Shown here piece after piece: positions 24,870-32,974 of a stretch of 32,974 bases of DNA (position 1 is the stretch's first letter; each line of letters starts with the position of its first letter). Origin of the DNA: an uncultured Rhizobiaceae group bacterium (GTDB taxonomy: Bacteria > Pseudomonadota > Alphaproteobacteria > Rhizobiales > Rhizobiaceae); assembly GCA_938044775.1 (NCBI GenBank), contig CALIOE010000122.1, positions 1 to 32,974 of the forward strand, read 5' to 3'. A model generated the notes under the pieces. The model was not told the origin of the DNA and searched no databases. It saw nothing but the letters and a program-made list of their open reading frames with translations. The position numbers and the translations under genes are program-made.

Positions 24870-25046
24870 GAGGCCCTTTTTGCTGCCAGGAGGCAGCGAG
24901 CTCTGCAAACTGACCTGGTTCAGGCGAGGCAATTTTTGGCGCAGATGCGCTACTTTGGCGATCCTTGATCCCAGGCTTGATCGATTGTTTCTGTCCTCGC
25001 TTCTGGTGGACTATGTCGAGCAAAAGCATCCAAAGACCTGCAGGAC

Positions 25047-26381
25047 CTACAGTTTATAAACTTCCGTTTTCCCGCCGTGGCCCCGCAATTGTATCGACTT
25101 ATGCCTGCTTAGTCTGGCTCTGTATTCGAGCGAATCGGTATCACTTTCGGCCTTCGCGGCGGCAACTATGGCGCCACTGGCCAGACAGTGACATCCGACC
25201 TCCCGGGTCGCGCCTTCGAGACGACTTGCGACATTCACAGTATCTCCCAGAACAGCAAATTCGAGCCTGTCTTTGCTGCCAATGTTGCCAATGACGACCG
25301 GGCCGTAATGCACGCCGACGGCGAGTGCCAGTTCATCGGGGTTTGCGATTTCCTGGTGGCGTTTCCAGTGTTCAAACGCCGTTACCATTTCAACCATCGC
25401 TGCGAGTCCGTTTGACGCGTCTTTGTTCGTGGGCTCCGGCGTACCAAAGGTTGCCATCAGGCCATCGCCGATGAATTTGTCCAATGTCCCTTGGTGTTGG
25501 AACACCACCTCCGCCAGCATACCGTGCACCTGACGCAGCAATTCGATTGTTTGTCTGGGGGTATGCTTTTCCGACCAGGCCGTGAAAGCAACGAGATCAG
25601 CAAACAATACAGCAGCGTTGTGTTCGCTTGGTGTGGAAAAAGGATCCGACCGCTCGGCCAGCATTTGGGCCGTCTTCTTTGGAAAATAGCGACCAAGGTT
25701 TTCTCTCTCACGGGCAAGCCTGGCCTGCCTCAACGCAACGCTTCTCGATCGTCGCACCGCTAAAGCAAGAAGACCTGCTGCAATGAGCAGCACAACGATT
25801 TCCTGGGCTCTGATGCCAAGGTCAATGAATGTCGGCTGGGCCAAAACTTCCAGCACGGCTTCGACGCTGATATCATTGGACTGGTGCCACACAGTGTCTG
25901 GAAGGCTGAGCAGCCAGCCGACACCAATAGACCAGCTGAGCGCAGCTGACACGCCGCCCCACAAGACGAGCCGTGGCTGATAGACGTAGGCAAGTCCGGC
26001 CAGCAACACAAAGAAATAGATGAATGAGCCAAATCGCAGTGCAAATTGCGGCGGATAGTCGAGAGGCACGAGAGGATTTGGATAGAGAAGGGTAAAAGTC
26101 AGCAGCAGAAAGTCAGCCGAAATGAAAGCGTATTGATGCCAACGCCTGCCCCAGCTGGACTTGGCGACCTGCCACGCCCCCCAACCCGACACCGCAAACA
26201 CCGCCAGCAGGCAATAGGTGAAAACCGGTCCGGGCCAGGGCGTCAAAATGGTAACAAGGGGAACGACAAGGACGAGGGCGGTTGTCCGGCCAAATAAGGC
26301 GGTTCGCTGAGCCGCCAGCTCTTCACGTTTCAATGATTGCTCAAGATCGATCGAATTTTTGTCGGGGCTGTGCTCGGACAT
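25047..26381 (-). CDS. Membrane-bound class III adenylate/guanylate cyclase
   Basis: The 444-residue protein has an N-terminal region with about six membrane segments (about 33-210), a short helical linker and a class III cyclase domain. Metal aspartates are D262 (VLFADLVAFTAWSEK) and D306 (DKFIGDGLMATFG). K302 and D380 (LGDTVNVASRLEG) fit ATP selectivity, and N383 and R387 supply the transition-state pair. All catalytic residues are therefore present and the enzyme should be active as a homodimer, making cAMP. The signal sensed by the membrane part is unknown. It converges on the kinase gene and diverges from tmpA; neither implies a functional link. Confidence 0.9.
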   Translation of the reverse strand: MSEHSPDKNSIDLEQSLKREELAAQRTALFGRTTALVLVVPLVTILTPWPGPVFTYCLLAVFAVSGWGAWQVAKSSWGRRWHQYAFISADFLLLTFTLLYPNPLVPLDYPPQFALRFGSFIYFFVLLAGLAYVYQPRLVLWGGVSAALSWSIGVGWLLSLPDTVWHQSNDISVEAVLEVLAQPTFIDLGIRAQEIVVLLIAAGLLALAVRRSRSVALRQARLARERENLGRYFPKKTAQMLAERSDPFSTPSEHNAAVLFADLVAFTAWSEKHTPRQTIELLRQVHGMLAEVVFQHQGTLDKFIGDGLMATFGTPEPTNKDASNGLAAMVEMVTAFEHWKRHQEIANPDELALAVGVHYGPVVIGNIGSKDRLEFAVLGDTVNVASRLEGATREVGCHCLASGAIVAAAKAESDTDSLEYRARLSRHKSIQLRGHGGKTEVYKL

Positions 26382-26710
26382 GTGTCATTCCATGCGACAA
26401 TTTGAGGTTTACATCACACAGTTAGCAATGTCGGATCGATTTCTCGACTCTCGTCGCGCAGGTTTGCTTATATGATGAGCCTGGCTGTCGTTCTCAGCTA
26501 CCAGTTTTCCTGTTGAACGGCTGTGGTACACGTGCCTTGCGAAGTTCTTCGGATTTCAGGAGGCCGCGCCGTTCAGTTTATGTTTCATTCGCTTGTTGCG
26601 AAACGGCAATTACATGTTCGGATCTGATGCCGCAATTGCGGTCGAATGGAATTGAATTTGCGCCAATATTGGTCGACATTAACGGCCCGGAGCCCACCAG
26701 GATATCGGAC
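26382..26710. other. Divergent intergenic region between cyclase and tmpA
   Basis: About 330 nt with no supported gene. The tmpA frame stays open back to 26513, but those residues have no family counterpart. A TATGAT hexamer occurs in CTTATATGATGAG near 26470, a possible -10 element for tmpA, without a good -35. Confidence 0.4.
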
Positions 26711-27856
26711 ATGCACAAGGTCGAGTTAGCGGAGGATGGATCCTCTCTGTCGCTCAGCTTAAGGGGATCAGGCACGCTGCGGTTCCACGCCATCTGGCTG
26801 CGTGACAATGCCATGGACGCCGAAACCCGGTCTGCGGAAAATGGCCAGAAACTCATTGCATTGCGCGACCTTCCTGAGGAAATTTCTATCGGATCCGCAA
26901 AGATTGCAGAAGACACGCTTGAGGTGAAGTTCCAGCCAGAGGACAAAACAGTCAATTTCAGCATCGACTGGCTTGTTCGTCACTCCTACGATGGCAAAGA
27001 AAGAAAACCCGATGGATGGATCAGCGGTGGTATCGAAACCTGGGACTGTGGATTGCAGGATGCAGTGCCGACAGCTTCTTTGCCCGAAGTTCAAAATGAT
27101 CGGGTCGCGCTGAGAAACTGGCTCTGTGGCGTGGCTCAATACGGCTTTGGCAAACTCGTCAATGGTCCGGTCGAAGATCAGGCACTGATGAAGGTCGTTG
27201 ATCTGTTTGGCTATGTTCGCGAAACCAATTACGGACGGCATTTTGAGGTTCGCACCGAAGTTAACCCGAGCAATCTTGCATTTACCGGTCTTGGCTTACA
27301 GGCCCACACGGATAATCCGTATCGCGACCCGGTTCCAACAATTCAGGTTCTCTATTGTTTGAAAAGCACGGCTGCAGGTGGAGAGAATATGGTGGTTGAC
27401 GGCTTCAGGGCCGCCCAGCGCTTGCGCGACGAAAACCAGGTCTGGTTTGATGTGCTTTCAAAGTATTGCGCATGTTTCGAATACAGCGGCGAGAAGGGTG
27501 TTGTCCTGCGTTCCAGGCGTCCAATGATCGAACTGTCGCCGGATGGAGAATTGACGGCTGTGCGCTTTAACAACCGCTCGGCAGCCGCCATTACCGATGT
27601 GCCGTATGAGAGCATGGCGACCTATTATCAGGCCTATCGGCGGCTCGGCGAAATCATCGACGACGAATCGATGGAAGTGACGTTCCGCCTTGATCCCGGC
27701 GAATGTTTTTTGGTCGACAACACCCGCGTATTGCACGCCCGGAAGTCCTATTCAGGTAGCGGTACCAGATGGTTGCAAGGCTGCTACGCCGACAAAGATG
27801 GACTTTACTCTACCCTCGCTTCGCTGGAAGCCAGCCCGTTGGCAGCGGCCGAATGA
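26711..27856 (+). CDS. tmpA: TmpA-like 2-oxoglutarate/Fe(II) oxygenase (BBOX fold)
   Basis: The 381-residue protein is of the gamma-butyrobetaine hydroxylase type, with an N-terminal small domain (IWLRDNAMDAETR) and a TauD-like jelly roll. Iron ligands are H199, D201 (LQAHTDNPYRDP) and H342 (LHARKSYSGSGTRW); R353 should bind 2-oxoglutarate. TmpA hydroxylates 2-(trimethylamino)ethylphosphonate at C1. I call it TmpA rather than GBB hydroxylase because the next, overlapping gene encodes the matching HD-type diiron oxygenase TmpB. The usual zinc cysteines after WLRDN are missing. The ATG at 26711 has AGGA 8 nt upstream; longer starts are unsupported. Direct substrate specificity cannot be read from sequence alone. 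Confidence 0.85.
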   Translation: MHKVELAEDGSSLSLSLRGSGTLRFHAIWLRDNAMDAETRSAENGQKLIALRDLPEEISIGSAKIAEDTLEVKFQPEDKTVNFSIDWLVRHSYDGKERKPDGWISGGIETWDCGLQDAVPTASLPEVQNDRVALRNWLCGVAQYGFGKLVNGPVEDQALMKVVDLFGYVRETNYGRHFEVRTEVNPSNLAFTGLGLQAHTDNPYRDPVPTIQVLYCLKSTAAGGENMVVDGFRAAQRLRDENQVWFDVLSKYCACFEYSGEKGVVLRSRRPMIELSPDGELTAVRFNNRSAAAITDVPYESMATYYQAYRRLGEIIDDESMEVTFRLDPGECFLVDNTRVLHARKSYSGSGTRWLQGCYADKDGLYSTLASLEASPLAAAE

Positions 27857-28452
27857 GCAATTCAGACGTCACGTCCTTGAATCCCAGAAACATAGTCGCA
27901 TTTCTGGAAGACATATTTGAACGCCGCGGGAGCGAAGAATATCTCGGCGAGCCCGTGACGATGGCAGAGCATATGTTGCAAGGCGCGCATTTTGCCGAAG
28001 AGGCGGGTGAACCTGAAATCATCATTGTAGCTGCACTGCTGCATGATGTTGGCCACTTCACCAGTGAATTCGGCATGTTCTCCATGGACGATACAAAGGA
28101 CAAACTGCACGAAGAGGCGGGGGCGCAGGTGCTTCAGCGGTTTTTCCCATCGCTCGTCACCGATTGTGTCCGCCATCACGTCGCTGCAAAGCGTTATCTG
28201 TGCGCGACCCGTCCGGAGTATTATTCTCTCCTGTCCGAAGCTTCCATTCATTCCCTGAACCTTCAGGGCGGCCCGATGAATTCCGATGAAGTGGCAAAAT
28301 TTGAGGCAAATCCAAACCTTGATCAGATCATCAGGGTCCGGAAATACGATGAAGCCGGCAAACAGGCGAATTTCAAAACAAGACCGTTTTCCCACTATGC
28401 GCCGATGATTCAGCGCATTGTAGATGCTTTCGAGCTTCATCAGACTGATTAG
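27853..28452 (+). CDS. tmpB: TmpB/PhnZ-like HD-domain mixed-valent diiron oxygenase
   Basis: The 199-residue HD-fold protein keeps all key residues of PhnZ (Y24, E27, H34, H58, D59, H80, H104, D161) as Y30, E33, H40, H64, D65, H86, H109 and D166. The exact Y-x2-E-x6-H spacing is in EEYLGEPVTMAEH. PhnZ-type enzymes cleave the C-P bond of 1-hydroxyphosphonates using O2; TmpB converts (R)-1-hydroxy-2-trimethylaminoethylphosphonate to glycine betaine and phosphate. The gene overlaps tmpA by ATGA, as expected for enzymes acting in sequence. It would usually be annotated as a phosphohydrolase. Confidence 0.88.
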   Translation: MSNSDVTSLNPRNIVAFLEDIFERRGSEEYLGEPVTMAEHMLQGAHFAEEAGEPEIIIVAALLHDVGHFTSEFGMFSMDDTKDKLHEEAGAQVLQRFFPSLVTDCVRHHVAAKRYLCATRPEYYSLLSEASIHSLNLQGGPMNSDEVAKFEANPNLDQIIRVRKYDEAGKQANFKTRPFSHYAPMIQRIVDAFELHQTD

Positions 28453-28523
28453 TGCTTCAGCTCCAATGAACCCGTAGGATCGTAACGGCGCTCACTTCGT
28501 GTCACACTTCGAAGGCGGCAGAA

Positions 28524-28545
28524 CCGGATGTCAGCCCGCATCCGG
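28524..28545. other. Perfect 7-bp hairpin between tmpB and the SnoaL gene
   Basis: CCGGATG and CATCCGG flank an 8-nt loop. No T-run follows, so a simple terminator is unlikely. It may be an operator or an mRNA-stabilising structure. Confidence 0.35.
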
Positions 28546-28614
28546 GGTGGACAGTAGCTTTGACTGTCTCCCTGAAGCGCTTTAACCGACCCTTGCCCAA
28601 CGGAGTTGGATCAG

Positions 28615-29379
28615 ATGACCGTCTCGAGAAAAAATCAAATCCGGGATCTGTTGAACAGCATCGAAACCGGTGAGCCCGAACCAATCGCTGTCGTCAATGA
28701 AGCGAGATACGTCCAGCACAATCCCCAGACCCACGAAGGTAGTGAAGGCCTCGCGCAATTGTTCAAACGGCTGTCGAAAACCCAGCCGCGGGTAAACATG
28801 GTCCGGTCTTTCGAAGATCAGGAGTTCGTTTTTGCTCATATGGAATACGACTTCGCCAGCAGCAAGATTTGCTTTGAGGTCTTTCGTTTCGAAGACGGTC
28901 GGGCCGTAGAGCACTGGGACAATATTCAGGAAAGGCAAGGGCCGAACCAATCGGGACGCAGCATGGTTGATGGCCCCACCAAGTCCACCGATATTGAGCT
29001 CACGGAAAGCAATCGATCTCTGGTTCGGGAATTCGTTGAAACCGTCCTGATCGCACGGCAGTTTGAACGGCTTGTGGATTTCATCGACGAGAGTGCCTAT
29101 GCAGAGCACAATCCACGTCTTGCAGACGGACTGCCGGCGCTCAGATCAGCCCTTGAAGCCCGCACCAATGGCCAGCAACAGATTGACTATCAGCATCTCC
29201 ATCGCGTTTTGGCCGAAGGTAACTTCGTCCTCTGTGCCAGCGAAGGTGAATTTGGAGGGACACACACTGCTTTCTATGATCTGTTTCGCGTCGAGAATGG
29301 AAAGCTGGTGGAACATTGGGATACGACCGAGAAGATCGCACCGCGCAGCGAATGGAAAAACAACAATGGCAAGTTCTGA
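28615..29379 (+). CDS. Tandem SnoaL-like (NTF2-fold) protein
   Basis: The 254-residue protein consists of two related SnoaL-like halves. The first runs from VSRKNQIRDLLNSIETG to EVFRFEDGRAVEHWDNIQE. The second runs from NRSLVREFVETVLIARQFERLVDFI to DLFRVENGKLVEHWDTTEK. Each contains the conserved YxxHNP motif (YVQHNPQ; YAEHNPR) and ends with the ENGK/R-xVEHWD signature. NTF2-fold proteins of this kind are cyclases, isomerases or binding proteins; the activity here is unknown. I chose the ATG at 28615, with GGAG 9 nt upstream, over the TTG at 28606. It lies 162 nt after tmpB and 282 nt before the Rieske-ThDP gene on the same strand. Confidence 0.85.
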   Translation: MTVSRKNQIRDLLNSIETGEPEPIAVVNEARYVQHNPQTHEGSEGLAQLFKRLSKTQPRVNMVRSFEDQEFVFAHMEYDFASSKICFEVFRFEDGRAVEHWDNIQERQGPNQSGRSMVDGPTKSTDIELTESNRSLVREFVETVLIARQFERLVDFIDESAYAEHNPRLADGLPALRSALEARTNGQQQIDYQHLHRVLAEGNFVLCASEGEFGGTHTAFYDLFRVENGKLVEHWDTTEKIAPRSEWKNNNGKF

Positions 29380-29661
29380 GGACCAGGAGCGGGTGGCTCT
29401 TCTTGTTCTGTCGCACGCAGCGAGGCCGAACATCAATCACACTAAGTGCCGAAATGCCGTATAGAAGCCACCAGGCACAGGTGTCAGATCTCCTGCCTGA
29501 CTTGAAGCATCTTTTTGCCGGGTTTTGCAGCCGGCAGAATTCCTGCATCACGTACTCGTTACGATGAGTAATTTGCACATCAGCTTTGAGCGGTTCCCTA
29601 ATCGCAAAGAATTTGATCGACTACCTGAAGTTGCGACGCCCCATGATGATTGGAAGACAAG

Positions 29662-31635
29662 ATGGAAAATAAGGAACTCGAGTGGATTAGTGTTGGCCGC
29701 GTGGAAGACCTCCCGGAAGGCCGGGTTAAAACGGTTACCGCCCGCACAGTCTCGATCTGTCTGTCTCACTTCGATGGAAAATGGGCAGCAATGGACAACC
29801 ATTGTCCGCATCAGGGCGGGCCGTTAGGGGAAGGCTCAATCGAAAAAGGCGTCGACGGAAAATGCTGGATTCGGTGTCCCTGGCACGGTTGGGACTTTGA
29901 TCCACTCACCGGGGCGCCTCCCGGAGGACACGAGGATACCGGCCAGGATCTCTATCCGGTTGAGGTTCGTGATGGAGAGCTGTTCGTAGGTCTCGATGCC
30001 GAAGCACCTCACGAGCGGACCGTGACTGACGTCATGGCCGAGACCATGGTGAACTGGGGTGTGAAACGGGTTTTCGGGATGGTCGGACATTCCAACCTCG
30101 GGCTGGCCGACGCGCTGCGATTGCAAACCGAAGCGGGCAACATTGGGTATATTGGTATCAGACATGAGGGAGTTGCCGCGTTTGCGGCTTCGGCCTATGG
30201 CAAACTGACTGGCAGGCCGGCGGCCTGTCTGACGATTGCCGGACCGGGCGCGACCAATCTGCTGACCGGCCTATGGGATGCCAAAGTCGATCGCGCACCG
30301 ATTCTGGCTTTGACGGGTCAGGTGCAGACTCAGGTTTTTGGTCCGGGCGCCTTTCAGGACATAGACTTGAAGTCGGCATTTCAGGCCGTGTCTGAATTTT
30401 CGCAACCTGTTCTGTCCACGTCGAACCATGGCGAACTTATGTCTTTGGCATGCAAGACTGCGCTCACTGAGAAAAAGGTGGCGCATCTGATCTTCCCTGA
30501 CGATGTGCAAACGATGCCGAGCGACAAGGCCGCTTCCCAGCCTGCGGGGCGGATGAGTGGCGCTGTGGTCAAACCAAGTGATGAAGACCTGGCAGCGGCG
30601 GCGGAACTTATTGGCAAGGCAAGGCGTCCGATATTCATCATCGGGCATGGTGCGTGGGATTCCCGCGCACAGATTGTCTCGCTGGCGGAGAAACTTGGTG
30701 CACCCGTCATGACAACTTTCAAGGGCAAGGGCCTGATTGCCGATAATCATCCCAATGCGGGAGGCGTTCTCGGGAGATCCGGAACTCCGATTGCCAGTTG
30801 GTTTATGAACGAGGCTGATCTGATCATCGCCCTTGGGACTTCGTTTTCAAATCACACCGGTATCAACCCCGGGAAACCCATTATTCAGGTTGATTTCGAG
30901 CGCATGCAACTCGGCAAATTTCATCCAGTAACACTGCCCATCTGGGGCGAGATCGGAGCATTTTGTGCCGCCATCGATGCGCTGGATTGCGGCAACTCCG
31001 GCGATGATCAAATTGCCGAACTGGCTCAGCGCTGGGAAATGTGGCGCGCGGAAAAAGCGTCACGTATGGCGGAGGAAACGTCGTCCGGAATTCACTCCTT
31101 CGCGATCTTCGATGCGTTGAGCCGCGTTGCACCAGAGGACGCGATTATCGCTGTCGATGTCGGCAACAACACCTATTCCTTCGGCCGTTATTTCGAAACC
31201 AAAGGTCAGCCTGTTCTCATGTCGGGCTATCTGGGTTCTATCGGGTTCGGGTTTCCCGCCGGAATCGGAGCCTGGGCCGCAACTCAGGACTTCAAAGAAT
31301 TCAAGGGACGCAAGGTTATTTCTATCTCTGGAGACGGTGGTTTCGGACAATATCCGATGGACCTGACGACGGCCGTCAAACACAACATGGATGTCACCCA
31401 TATTCTACTTCACAATGGAGAACTCGGTAAGATCTCCAAGGAACAACGGGCAGGCGAGTGGAAGGTCTGGGAAACCGGCTTGCACAATCCATCTTTTGCG
31501 GCCTTTGCGAAACTCTGTGGCGCATATGGCCAGAAGGTGACGAAGAGTTCGGATATTGAGGCGGCGTTGAGCAAGGCTCTTGCGGTTGACGGACCGGCCC
31601 TGGTCGAATTCATGACGGACGCCGAACTGGTCTGA
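29662..31635 (+). CDS. Rieske [2Fe-2S] domain fused to pyruvate-oxidase-like ThDP enzyme
   Basis: The 657-residue protein starts with a Rieske ferredoxin-type domain (about 6-112) with cluster ligands C48, H50 (CPHQG) and C72, H75 (CPWHGWDF). It is fused to a complete ThDP-dependent enzyme of the PoxB/acetolactate synthase class. The catalytic Glu E169 is in IGIRHEGVAA, the central domain is about 310-450, and the ThDP motif is GDG (557-559) ... HN (584-585, usually NN). NPSFAAFAKLCGA closes the C-terminal domain. The Rieske domain could take electrons from the ThDP adduct, giving an oxidative 2-oxoacid or aldehyde reaction; this is inference. The ATG at 29662 has GGAAGA upstream; a TTG at 29650 is less likely. 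Confidence 0.9.
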   Translation: MENKELEWISVGRVEDLPEGRVKTVTARTVSICLSHFDGKWAAMDNHCPHQGGPLGEGSIEKGVDGKCWIRCPWHGWDFDPLTGAPPGGHEDTGQDLYPVEVRDGELFVGLDAEAPHERTVTDVMAETMVNWGVKRVFGMVGHSNLGLADALRLQTEAGNIGYIGIRHEGVAAFAASAYGKLTGRPAACLTIAGPGATNLLTGLWDAKVDRAPILALTGQVQTQVFGPGAFQDIDLKSAFQAVSEFSQPVLSTSNHGELMSLACKTALTEKKVAHLIFPDDVQTMPSDKAASQPAGRMSGAVVKPSDEDLAAAAELIGKARRPIFIIGHGAWDSRAQIVSLAEKLGAPVMTTFKGKGLIADNHPNAGGVLGRSGTPIASWFMNEADLIIALGTSFSNHTGINPGKPIIQVDFERMQLGKFHPVTLPIWGEIGAFCAAIDALDCGNSGDDQIAELAQRWEMWRAEKASRMAEETSSGIHSFAIFDALSRVAPEDAIIAVDVGNNTYSFGRYFETKGQPVLMSGYLGSIGFGFPAGIGAWAATQDFKEFKGRKVISISGDGGFGQYPMDLTTAVKHNMDVTHILLHNGELGKISKEQRAGEWKVWETGLHNPSFAAFAKLCGAYGQKVTKSSDIEAALSKALAVDGPALVEFMTDAELV

Positions 31636-32110
31636 CGGAGATCGAACCTGTTTTGGCCTCTGACATATGTTGAGGAATTCGATCGAGCCGGGTGAACTGA
31701 GGCGCACAAAAACCGCCCTCTAGTGAAGACCCTGCGTTTTCCGGACAACACCGGTTCATGCTTTCGTCTCTCGGGCAATCCAGGCCCGAACAGGTCAACA
31801 GGAGACGTCGTGGGCCAGTCCGCCGTTGCAAGGGCGCAACTGGAACCAACGCCGGCGCAACGAGTAAGCCCCTAATTCATTACGACTTTGAAAAATCGTG
31901 AGGAAGCTCACAGAGCAGTGCAGTGAAATGGGCTAATTATTTCGTCGTTAAGTTGGAACTTCTGCCTGAACTCGAAACGCACAGTGGCTCATTCCACGAC
32001 TGCAAACCCGAGAAATGATCACAGGCGATCAGGCACGCCTTCGGAAATTATTAAACATTGTTGATCGGATGGGGCCTCCCGAATCGCACCTTGCCTTTGG
32101 AGGGATTCAA
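31636..32110. other. Intergenic stretch before the DoxX-like gene
   Basis: About 475 nt without a supported gene. It contains an inverted repeat GTGAG-GAAG-CTCAC at 31898-31911, which might be an operator or half of a regulatory site for the downstream gene. No clear terminator for the Rieske-ThDP gene is seen. Confidence 0.4.
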
Positions 32111-32974
32111 ATGTCGCGCCCACCTCACTTGGCGCTGTTTTCAGCTGTGGTCCTTGCTGTCAGCACAACCCCGGCGTGGGGTCACGAAGCCTGGCTTCTG
32201 ACCCCGGAAGAGATTGCCAAGCTTTCTGTAACGCCGGTACCCGCTCTCTTCACCAGCACGCTCGTAATGGGTCTGTCCGCTCTGTTGGCCGCCAGCGCCG
32301 TCGTTCTGGCTATGGCTTCGGAGCGAAAAATTCTACCGCTCGAAAACCGTCTGCTGGCGCCGATTGCGGATCTGGCGGGCGAATTTGGGCCCCTTTTCAT
32401 CAGGATCGGCCTGGCGATCATGCTGGGTCTCGGCGCGCTTGGGTGCCTGCCGCGCAACGGAACCGCTTTGTGGACGCAACCGGTTCTCTTTGTTCCTGAC
32501 ATGCAACTGAGCCTCGTTCCCGGTTTCGACTGGCTTGCACCAATACAATTTCTGACGGCGATTTTGCTGGCACTCGGCCTTGTGACGAGAGCGGCCGCCG
32601 TTGTCGTGGTCGTGATGGCAATTGTGGGAGTCGCCGCATTCGGCACGGGCTTTCTTTCCTACGCGCCGCACTTCGTGGCGCCCGCTCTCATTTTGATCGC
32701 CTATGGCTCCGGATCTTTCGGAATGGATCGACTGCCATCTCTATCTGTCACGCTGGAGACCACCGCATGGGGTCGACAGATGACGTGGCGCATCGTCATG
32801 TTTTTGACCGGCGCGACATTCGTCTATCTGGGCATCGCTGTGAAACTGATCGAGCCCACTTTGCTCATGGCAATACTCGAACACGGGAAGGTCCCACTCT
32901 TTGGGGTGCCGCTTGAAGTGGCGGCGCTGGTGATGGCAATGGTCGAGATTGTTGCCGGTGGGCTGTTGGCGATG
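32111..32974 (+). CDS. DoxX-like integral membrane protein, N-terminal part (cut by window end)
   Basis: This frame runs from the ATG at 32111 (GGAGG about 8 nt upstream) to the window end without a stop, giving 288 residues. A signal-peptide-like start (HLALFSAVVLAVSTTPAWG) is followed by HEAWLLTPEEIAKL. Several membrane segments come next, including FIRIGLAIMLGLGALGCLP, FLTAILLALGLVTRAAAVVVVVMAI and FLTGATFVYLGIAVKLIEP. The last block (FGVPLEVAALVMAMVEIVAGGLLAM) resembles DoxX-like proteins, but the family call is moderate. No clear functional tie to the tmp genes is seen. Confidence 0.7.
   Translation, partial: MSRPPHLALFSAVVLAVSTTPAWGHEAWLLTPEEIAKLSVTPVPALFTSTLVMGLSALLAASAVVLAMASERKILPLENRLLAPIADLAGEFGPLFIRIGLAIMLGLGALGCLPRNGTALWTQPVLFVPDMQLSLVPGFDWLAPIQFLTAILLALGLVTRAAAVVVVVMAIVGVAAFGTGFLSYAPHFVAPALILIAYGSGSFGMDRLPSLSVTLETTAWGRQMTWRIVMFLTGATFVYLGIAVKLIEPTLLMAILEHGKVPLFGVPLEVAALVMAMVEIVAGGLLAM

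Noticed and set aside
24882..24897. Perfect hairpin GCTGCC-AGGA-GGCAGC after the kinase gene
   Set aside because: The T-run lies before, not after, the hairpin on the plus strand, and the minus strand has an A-run after it; neither fits an intrinsic terminator.
27862..28440. 192-codon minus-strand ORF opposite tmpB
   Set aside because: It lies entirely within tmpB, whose active-site residues and ATGA coupling are clear; the antisense product has no recognisable motif.
29511..29540. TGCCGG/CCGGCA hairpin upstream of the Rieske-ThDP gene as a terminator
   Set aside because: The T-run precedes the stem on the plus strand and none follows it; the loop is 9 nt and the stem only 6 bp.

Overview
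The window looks like a chromosomal segment of a heterotrophic, probably marine or host-associated alphaproteobacterium (Rhizobiales/Rhodobacterales type). The reasons are: Ugp/Mal-type sugar ABC systems with a SorC regulator, FkbM methyltransferases, RTX proteins without signal peptides, a class III cyclase, and an organophosphonate oxygenase pair (TmpA/TmpB) known from marine alphaproteobacteria. No rRNA, tRNA, CRISPR or intact insertion sequence was seen.

Region 1 (1-7474) is a self-contained regulatory module. It holds two related RTX-type secreted proteins (one cut by the window start), an FkbM methyltransferase with a long coiled-coil N-terminus, a small unknown protein, and two paralogous LuxR/GerE-type regulators with PAS-like sensor regions. 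Five copies of a 17-bp palindrome (TCACCC-N5-GGGTGA type) lie upstream of both RTX genes, both regulators and the FkbM gene. Site-to-start spacing is almost identical within each class: 75/76 nt for the RTX genes and 115/117 nt for the regulators. This is the strongest candidate here for an undescribed system: a private LuxR-type regulon controlling secreted beta-roll proteins.

Region 2 (7475-13710) is looser accessory DNA. It has an orphan phage-tail-like (XkdW-like) gene, a minus-strand group (VOC protein, ferric-reductase-like haem membrane protein, PepSY-like periplasmic protein, exported metallo-beta-lactamase-fold hydrolase), a divergent exported amidohydrolase, and a gene-poor stretch with two weak small ORFs.

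Region 3 (13711-24869) is a sugar or polyol uptake and catabolism locus. A ketose 3-epimerase-like protein comes first. Two operons then diverge from 18371-18527. The minus operon encodes an ABC ATPase, a glycerol-1-phosphate-dehydrogenase-like enzyme, a SIS-domain isomerase and an SDR. The plus operon encodes a binding protein, two permeases, a HAD phosphatase, a SorC regulator and an FGGY kinase. The enzyme combination does not match a pathway I recognise; its substrate is unknown.

Region 4 (25047-32974) has a membrane class III nucleotide cyclase, then tmpA-tmpB (overlapping by 4 nt; 2-trimethylaminoethylphosphonate to glycine betaine plus phosphate is the known reaction pair), a tandem SnoaL-like protein, an unusual fusion of a Rieske [2Fe-2S] domain to a pyruvate-oxidase-like ThDP enzyme, and a DoxX-like membrane protein cut by the window end.
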